Shown here piece by piece: positions 53,617-59,067 of a DNA stretch of 59,067 nt; the stretch's first letter is position 1, and each line of letters starts with the position of its first letter. The notes under the pieces were generated by a model, which saw only the letters and a list, made by a program, of their open reading frames with translations, had not been told where the DNA came from and ran no database searches. The translations under genes and the position numbers were made by a program. Source of the stretch: Burkholderiaceae bacterium. Lineage in GTDB: Bacteria; Pseudomonadota; Gammaproteobacteria; Burkholderiales; Burkholderiaceae. Where the stretch lies: assembly GCA_030151165.1 (NCBI GenBank), contig JASLEM010000390.1:1-59067 (forward strand). Reading direction: 5' to 3'.

Positions 53617-53623
53617 CGGCCCC

Positions 53624-53700
53624 CACGCCCGCTGGCGCGGGCTGCCCCCCGAGGGGGAGTTCCGCGAGCGGACTGGCAAAGCCAGCTCCGCCACTCCCTT
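53624..53700. repeat. GC-rich intergenic repeat of Burkholderiales type
   Basis: Contains nested dyads (GCCCGC-TGGC-GCGGGC and CTGCCCCC-GA-GGGGGAG) in a C-rich block between two convergent genes. Similar blocks recur between genes in many Burkholderiales. It may also end transcription from both sides. Confidence 0.5.
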
Positions 53701-53745
53701 GGATCTCCAGCGGCGGGTCGAGCGCCGGCGGCGGCGACAACGGAC

Positions 53746-55683
53746 TCAGCGTGGCGCGAGGAGCTTCGACAGCAGGTCCGGCTGGCCGGGGATGCGCTCC
53801 AGCGCCGGATAGCGCAGTCCGCCGCGGTAGTCGAGGCGCACGAGCCGGAAGTGGTCGCCGTCGCGCACCAGCAGCTCGATCGGGTGGTTGCCGTCCTTGT
53901 TGGCGGTGATGGCCTGCGCGAGGCGGTCGGCCTTGAAGGCCTGCATGTTGACGGCGACGAGCTCGTCGCCCTGCGCGAGGCCCGCGTCGAAGGCCGGGCT
54001 CTTCCACTGCACGGCGGAGATGCGGCCGTCCTTGTCGGCGATGGTCAGGCCGATCGAGTAGGCGTAGTTGTCCGACTTCTCGCCGCCGCGCGTGGCGTTG
54101 CGGTCGATCGCGTTCTCCTGCTCGGTGTAGACGAGGCGCCAGCCGGCGCGCGCGAGGCCGGCCAGCGGAGCGGGCGCGCCGACGGCGTCGAGGCGTTCGC
54201 GCAGGAAGGCCGCCCAGTCGTTCGGCTGCACCGCGTTCAAGGTGGCGACGACATCCTCGAAGCGGTAGGTCAACGGCTCGACGCGGCCGTCGTCCACGCC
54301 GAGGAAGCGGCGCGCGAAGTCGTCCAGCGAGCGCTGGCCGTGGCTCTTCTCGCGGATGATCATGTCGGCCTCGAGCCAGACCAGCGCGCCCTCGTCGTAG
54401 TAGTCGGCCGTGCGCTCCCACGAGCGCCATTCCTTCTCGCGCGTGTCGCCCATCGTCTCCTCGAGCGTGGTGTCCTGCAGCGAGCGCCACTGGCGGCCGA
54501 GCTGGTGCTCGGCGGCCGCGGCGACGTCGGCCCAGACGGCGCGTTCCTGCTCCTGCGTGACGAGCCCGCTGCGCGCGGACAGCACGTGGCCCCAGAACTG
54601 CGTCTGGCCTTCGTAGACCCACAGCAGCGAGGTCTGCATCGGCTCGTTGAAGTTGGGCGTCCACAGGTCGGCGGGGCGGCGGAACTTGCCGTTCCACGAG
54701 TGCGTGAACTCGTGCGGCAGCAGCTCGCGCTCCTGCACGGCGCGATCCCAGTCGCGGAAGTAGTCCGTCCAGACGCCGTTCTCGCTGGACTCGTGATGCT
54801 CCAGGCCGATGCCGCCGAAGGTCTCGCTCTGCGACAGCAGCAGGTCGTAGTGGCGGAAATGGCGCGCGCCGTACAGCAGGTCGGCCTGGTGCACGAGGCG
54901 GCGATGCGCGTCGACCTGCGCCTCGGTGGCGTCCAGCTGGTCGTCGGTGTCGGCGACGAGGTCGAGCGCGACGGGACGCGGCGTGCCGGGCGGATCGAGC
55001 TCGATGCGCTTGAAGTGCGCGCCCGCGAAGACCGGCGAGTCGACGAGATGCTCCAGCGTCACTGCGCCGAAGCGCCACCAGCCGTCGGCGGCCGGCGCGG
55101 CGAGGTGGTCGTCCGCGTCGCGCAGCGCCGTCGCGGCCTTCCAGCCGGTGGGCAGGCGCAGCGTCGGCCGCACCTCGATGCGCGACGACCAATACCCGGC
55201 CGGGTACAGCAGGGCCGTCTCCCACTGCACGCCCAGCACGGCACGCGTCATCGACACGCGGTCGGTGCTGTTCGGGTCGAGCGGCGTCACCGCCTGGAAG
55301 TCGAGCGCGAGTTCGTGCGTGCCGGCGGGCACGTCGACGAGGAAGGCCTGCGGATCGAGCGGGTCGCGCTGCCAGGCGAGGCGCTGCCCTTCGGCATGCA
55401 CGACGAGGCCCGCCAGCCGGCGCGGCTCGCCGTACGGGCCGTGGTCGCCGGGCAGCCAGCGCGCGAACAGCAGGCGCAGCGGGCCGGGCGCGACGGGGAT
55501 CGTCTCGTGGATCGCCAGCAGTCGGTGATCGAGGTCGGTCGCGTCGACCGCCAGCGTCAGCACGCCGGGATAGGGCACGTCCTGCGGCGGCGGGGCGGCG
55601 GCGAAGGCCGGCCGGGCCGAGGCGGCGCCGAGCGCGACGAGACAGGCGGCGAGGACGGCGGGCAGGCGGGGCGCGAAAAGCAT
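53746..55683 (-). CDS. M61-family metallopeptidase with PDZ domain
   Basis: A 645-residue exported peptidase of the M61 (glycyl aminopeptidase-like) family. ATG 55683 gives a signal peptide (residues 1 to about 28). The catalytic zinc motif HEFTHSWNGK starts at His324, with NEPMQTSLLWVYEGQTQFW carrying the third-ligand Glu region. The C-terminal part (IGLTIADKDGRISAVQWKSPAF, GDELVAVNMQAFK) is a PDZ domain. It probably works in the periplasm on short peptides. No regulator is adjacent, and the gene stands alone between yaeQ and recQ. Confidence 0.9.
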   Translation of the reverse strand: MLFAPRLPAVLAACLVALGAASARPAFAAAPPPQDVPYPGVLTLAVDATDLDHRLLAIHETIPVAPGPLRLLFARWLPGDHGPYGEPRRLAGLVVHAEGQRLAWQRDPLDPQAFLVDVPAGTHELALDFQAVTPLDPNSTDRVSMTRAVLGVQWETALLYPAGYWSSRIEVRPTLRLPTGWKAATALRDADDHLAAPAADGWWRFGAVTLEHLVDSPVFAGAHFKRIELDPPGTPRPVALDLVADTDDQLDATEAQVDAHRRLVHQADLLYGARHFRHYDLLLSQSETFGGIGLEHHESSENGVWTDYFRDWDRAVQERELLPHEFTHSWNGKFRRPADLWTPNFNEPMQTSLLWVYEGQTQFWGHVLSARSGLVTQEQERAVWADVAAAAEHQLGRQWRSLQDTTLEETMGDTREKEWRSWERTADYYDEGALVWLEADMIIREKSHGQRSLDDFARRFLGVDDGRVEPLTYRFEDVVATLNAVQPNDWAAFLRERLDAVGAPAPLAGLARAGWRLVYTEQENAIDRNATRGGEKSDNYAYSIGLTIADKDGRISAVQWKSPAFDAGLAQGDELVAVNMQAFKADRLAQAITANKDGNHPIELLVRDGDHFRLVRLDYRGGLRYPALERIPGQPDLLSKLLAPR

Positions 55684-55791
55684 GACGGGCGAGGCGATGA
55701 TCTTTGAAGGGAACCGGGATGATCCCACGCGAGCGCGGCCGCGCCGCCATGGCCTGCGCCGGCGCGCGGGCACGCGCCCGCGCAGGCCGGA

Positions 55792-57783
55792 TCAGGCCTC
55801 CAGCACGCGCAGGATCTCGCGCCCGTACGCCTCGAGCTTCTTCGCGCCGACGCCGCTGATGCCGGCGAGCTCGTCGAGCGACGACGGCGACTGCAGCGCC
55901 ATCTGCGCGAGCGTGGCGTCGTTGAAGACGATGTAGGCCGGCAGGTTGTGCTCGCGCGCGACCTCCGAGCGCCACGCCCGCAACGCGGCGAGCCGCGCCT
56001 TGGCGGGCTCGTCCAGCTGCGCCTGCAGCGCCGCGGCGGCGGGGCTGATGCCGCGGCTGCCGCCCTCGCCGCGCACGCGCTTCGTGCGCCCGGCGCCACG
56101 CGGCAGCTCGCGGGCTTCACGCAGCGTGATCGGCACCTCGCCCTTCAGCACGGCGCGGGCGCTGTCGGTCAGCACCAGCGTCGTGTACTCGCCTTCCGAC
56201 TGCAGGTGGCCCAGCGACAGCAGCTGGCGGATCACGCCGCGCCATTGCTGCTCCGACCATTTCGCGCCGATGCCGAACGTCGACAGCGTGCCGTGGCCGT
56301 GCTGGGTGGTCTTGTCGGTCGTCTTGCCGCGCAGCACGTCGATCAGGTGGCCGGCGCCGAAGCTCAGGCCCGAGTGCTGGCGGAAGCGGTAGACCGTCGA
56401 CAGCGCCATGCGCGCGGCCTCGGTCGCGTCCCACGTCGCGGGCGGCGAGATGCAGTTGTCGCAGTTGCCGCAGGGCCGGCTCTGCTCGCCGAAGTACGCG
56501 AGCAGCCGCACGCGCCGGCAGTCGTGCGCTTCGGCCAGCGTCAGCAGCGCGTCGAGCTTGCCGCGCTGCATCTTCTTGAATTCCTCGCCAGCCGGGCTGT
56601 CGTCGATCATGCGGCGCTGGTTGACGACGTCGGCCAGGCCGTACGCCATCCAGGCGTCGGCGGCCTCGCCGTCACGGCCCGCGCGGCCCGTCTCCTGGTA
56701 GTAGCCTTCGATGTTCTTGGGCAGGTCCAGGTGGGCGACGAAGCGGACGTCAGGCTTGTCGATGCCCATGCCGAACGCGATCGTGGCGCACATGACGAGG
56801 CCGTCCTCGCGCAGGAACCGGTCCTGGTGGCGCCGGCGGACGTCGGCGTCGAGCCCGGCGTGGTACGGCAGCGCGTTGATGCCTTCGGACGTCAGCCACG
56901 CGGCGCTTTCCTCGACCTTCTTGCGGCTCTGGCAGTAGACGATGCCGGCGTCGCCCTCGTGCTCGTCGCGCAGGAAGCGCAGCAGCTGCTTCCTCGCGTC
57001 GTCCTTCTCGACGATCGTGTAGCGGATGTTCGGGCGGTCGAAGCTGCTGATGAACTCGCGCGCGCCGCCGAGGGCGAGGCGCTCGCGCATGTCCGCGCGC
57101 GTGTGGTCGTCGGCGGTCGCGGTGAGCGCGACGCGCGGCACGTTCGGGAAGCGCTCGTGCAGCTGCGCGAGCTGCAGGTAGTCCTCGCGGAAGTCGTGGC
57201 CCCACTGGCTGACGCAGTGCGCCTCGTCGATCGCGACCAGGCTCAGCAGGCCGCGCTCGTCGAGCGCCGTGAGCATCGCCATGAAGCGCGGGTTCGTCAC
57301 GCGCTCGGGCGCGGCGTATAGCATCACCAGCCGGCCGCTCATCATCTCGCGCTCGACGTGCTGCGCCTGCTCGCCGCTCAGCGACGAGTTGAGGAAGGCC
57401 GCGTGGACGCCGAGCTCCTCGAGCGCGCCGACCTGGTCGTGCATCAGCGCGATCAGCGGGCTGATGACCAGCGTCACGCCGTGCCCCGCGCGGTGGCGCG
57501 CGATCGCCGGCACCTGGTAGCACAGGCTCTTGCCGCCGCCGGTGGGCATCAGCACCATCGCGTCGCCGCCGTTGCTGACCGTCTCGATGATGTCTCGCTG
57601 CTCGCCGCGGAACGCGCTGTAGCCGAACACCTCCTGCAGGATCGCGTGCAGGTCCTGCGGGGCCCTCAGCTCGCGCCGGCCCGCGCCCGCCGATGCGGCG
57701 TCGCCTGCCGCGGCGGACGCCGGCGACGCGGGGCGCGTGGTCGGAAGGGAATCGAAGTCGTAGTCGTAGTCGAGATCGGACAC
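55792..57783 (-). CDS. recQ: ATP-dependent DNA helicase RecQ
   Basis: About 663 residues. RecQ unwinds DNA 3' to 5' in RecF-type recombination and fork repair. Motifs are [12 protein letters not shown] (motif 0), [40 protein letters not shown] and [10 protein letters not shown] (VI). The zinc-binding RQC domain has [13 protein letters not shown], then CGNCDNC, and a C-terminal HRDC domain includes [19 protein letters not shown] and [16 protein letters not shown]. The start is GTG 57783, giving [12 protein letters not shown] 57855 is an alternative. The acidic/Ala-rich N-terminal 40 residues are an extension compared with the E. coli enzyme. Confidence 0.93.
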   Translation of the reverse strand: MSDLDYDYDFDSLPTTRPASPASAAAGDAASAGAGRRELRAPQDLHAILQEVFGYSAFRGEQRDIIETVSNGGDAMVLMPTGGGKSLCYQVPAIARHRAGHGVTLVISPLIALMHDQVGALEELGVHAAFLNSSLSGEQAQHVEREMMSGRLVMLYAAPERVTNPRFMAMLTALDERGLLSLVAIDEAHCVSQWGHDFREDYLQLAQLHERFPNVPRVALTATADDHTRADMRERLALGGAREFISSFDRPNIRYTIVEKDDARKQLLRFLRDEHEGDAGIVYCQSRKKVEESAAWLTSEGINALPYHAGLDADVRRRHQDRFLREDGLVMCATIAFGMGIDKPDVRFVAHLDLPKNIEGYYQETGRAGRDGEAADAWMAYGLADVVNQRRMIDDSPAGEEFKKMQRGKLDALLTLAEAHDCRRVRLLAYFGEQSRPCGNCDNCISPPATWDATEAARMALSTVYRFRQHSGLSFGAGHLIDVLRGKTTDKTTQHGHGTLSTFGIGAKWSEQQWRGVIRQLLSLGHLQSEGEYTTLVLTDSARAVLKGEVPITLREARELPRGAGRTKRVRGEGGSRGISPAAAALQAQLDEPAKARLAALRAWRSEVAREHNLPAYIVFNDATLAQMALQSPSSLDELAGISGVGAKKLEAYGREILRVLEA

Positions 57784-57947
57784 GGGGAGAGCCGGAATGC
57801 CCTGGCGCGGCTCGGCGTTGCACGCGAGGCGGCAGGGCGGGGAACAGGCCTCCATGGTACCCGCCGCGCGTGAAGCGCCGGGGGCCAAAAGCCCGGATTC
57901 CGGCCGGATTCCGCCCGCGGCCGCATCGTCGCGGCGCCCGATCGCCC

Positions 57948-58961
57948 TCAGACCAGCGCGAGATCCCGCGGCACGCCGCCGGGGAACACGCGCTGCAGCT
58001 GCGCCGCGTCGAGGCCGTACAGGCGCTGGAACAGGCCGCCGAACACGCCGCGGTACTCGTTGAGCACGGGCCAGTCGCGGCCCTGGTTGAGCGTCTTCGC
58101 CGACAGCGCCACCTGCTCGCCGCGCACGCCGCCCTTCACGCCGCCGCCCAGCACCCAGTAGGCCGTGCCGTGGCCGTGGTCGGTGCCGCGGTTGCCGTTC
58201 TCGTGGAAGGTGCGGCCGAACTCGCTGATGACGACGACCACCGTCCGGTTCCACTCCGGGCCCATCTCGCGGGCGAAGGTGTCGAGGCCGCGGCTGAGGT
58301 CGGCGATGCGGCCGGCGAGCGCGCCCGTCGCGCCGCCCTGGCCGACGTGGGTGTCCCAGCCGCCGACGTCGACGAAGCCGATGCGCACCTGGTCGCGCAT
58401 CAGCCGGGCGATGCGCCGGGCCTCGAGCTCGAAGCCCTTCGGCGTGATCGCGTCGCGGCTGGCCTTCTTCATCTCGTCCATCGCCGCGGAATCGGCGGCC
58501 ATCTGCTGCGAGACCTCGACCTGCGTCTGCAGGCCCTCGCGCACGCGCTGCTCGAGCGCGGTGCCGGCGTACATCTGCTGCAGCAGCGCGGCCTGGCGCG
58601 CGTCGGTGCCGGGCTTGCCGGTGCGGCCGAGGTTCGCGTTGGCGACCAGGCGCCGTCCTTGCAGCGAGATCGGCAGGCGATCGGTGAAGGCCATCACGCG
58701 CTCGTCCGAATCGAGCCGCACGCCGAGTTCCTGCGCGAGCCGGTTCAGAAAGCCCTGCGTCGAGTCGGCGCGCGCGACGCCCGCGGGCCACGGCTGGCCC
58801 GGCAGCGGCAGGCCCAGCTCGACGCGATCCTGCGTCTCGAAGTGGCTGCGCGAGAGGTCGTCGATGCCCGCGAACGGGATGAACGCGACCTCGCCGGCCT
58901 GGATGCGCGGGTACAGCGTCGTCTGCAGCGCGGGGGCGAACGCCCAGTCGCTGTCGAACGC
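57948..58961 (-). CDS. DUF1501 domain protein, C-terminal part
   Basis: A DUF1501 (sulfatase-like fold) protein, often exported and paired with DUF1800 proteins; function unknown. Visible are [63 protein letters not shown] and VKGGVRG near the end, all typical. The 5' end lies outside reliable sequence: from 58962 to the window end the bases are a mirror copy of 58848-58953, so residues read there (including an apparent Met start at 59051) should not be trusted. The real gene should continue upstream with the twin-arginine leader usual for the family. Confidence 0.85.
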   Translation of the reverse strand, partial: AFDSDWAFAPALQTTLYPRIQAGEVAFIPFAGIDDLSRSHFETQDRVELGLPLPGQPWPAGVARADSTQGFLNRLAQELGVRLDSDERVMAFTDRLPISLQGRRLVANANLGRTGKPGTDARQAALLQQMYAGTALEQRVREGLQTQVEVSQQMAADSAAMDEMKKASRDAITPKGFELEARRIARLMRDQVRIGFVDVGGWDTHVGQGGATGALAGRIADLSRGLDTFAREMGPEWNRTVVVVISEFGRTFHENGNRGTDHGHGTAYWVLGGGVKGGVRGEQVALSAKTLNQGRDWPVLNEYRGVFGGLFQRLYGLDAAQLQRVFPGGVPRDLALV

Positions 58962-59067
58962 CAGCGACTGGGCGTTCGCCCCCGCGCTGCAGACGACGCT
59001 GTACCCGCGCATCCAGGCCGGCGAGGTCGCGTTCATCCCGTTCGCGGGCATCGACGACCTCTCGCGC
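58848..59067. repeat. Perfect 106-bp inverted repeat at the window end
   Basis: 58848-58953 is the exact reverse complement of 58962-59067, with an 8-base spacer. The right arm ends on the last base of the window, so 106 bp is a minimum. It lies inside a coding region and makes nonsense of it, as expected for a fold-back at a contig end. Confidence 0.95.

Noticed and set aside
53570..55975. 801-residue frame on the minus strand over the M61 peptidase
   Set aside because: Arg/Ala-rich shadow in another frame of a clearly real gene; such shadows are common in this GC-rich DNA.
1..59067. CRISPR array
   Set aside because: No regularly spaced short repeats were seen, and no cas-like genes.

Overview
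The window is high-GC proteobacterial DNA, most likely from a betaproteobacterium of the order Burkholderiales. Signs of this are the gene order rsmB - DUF4390 gene - ntrY-like kinase - short ntrX-like regulator, a PEP-CTERM protein, a large kelch/Ig-like lipoprotein, a BLUF photoreceptor beside folE, and a Burkholderiales-type GC-rich intergenic repeat. Species cannot be named from the sequence alone.

Layout. (1) 1-9982 is chromosomal core: proA (cut by the window edge), a lipoprotein, queC-lemA, a BLUF gene with folE, rsmB, a DUF4390 gene and the ntrY/ntrX-like pair. (2) 9983-10058 is tRNA-Phe(GAA). (3) 10012-45343 is a genomic island of about 35.3 kb inserted in the 3' part of that tRNA gene. 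It is bounded by a perfect 52-bp direct repeat, and inside both ends lies the same ordered set of short motifs, probably arm-type integrase sites. The island is visibly less GC-rich than its flanks. (4) 45344-59067 is core again: the tRNA's probable original terminator, a PEP-CTERM protein, a kelch lipoprotein, a membrane protein, an IclR regulator, an EAL protein, yaeQ, an M61 peptidase, recQ and a DUF1501 gene.

The island is a compact defence island with no relaxase or replication genes visible. From left to right it holds a tyrosine integrase; an AlpA-like regulator; an HTH protein; a type IV AbiEi/AbiEii toxin-antitoxin pair; a minus-strand group made of a large tyrosine recombinase-like protein, an SF2 helicase with a nuclease-like C-terminus and an unrecognised protein joined to it in frame across one amber codon; a class 1 DISARM operon (drmD, drmMI, drmA, drmB, drmC); and a three-component ABC-ATPase (ABC-3C) system. 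A large RecD-like helicase-nuclease is inserted between drmMI and drmA. The right end has a frameshifted small gene and a divergent KfrA_N-like DNA-binding gene.

The points most worth attention are the RecD-like member of the DISARM operon, the one-base frameshift in the DISARM methylase, the helicase-nuclease/TAG/unknown unit, and the ABC-3C system with its nuclease-like third protein. The last 220 bases form a perfect inverted repeat ending exactly at the window edge, which looks like an assembly fold-back rather than biology.
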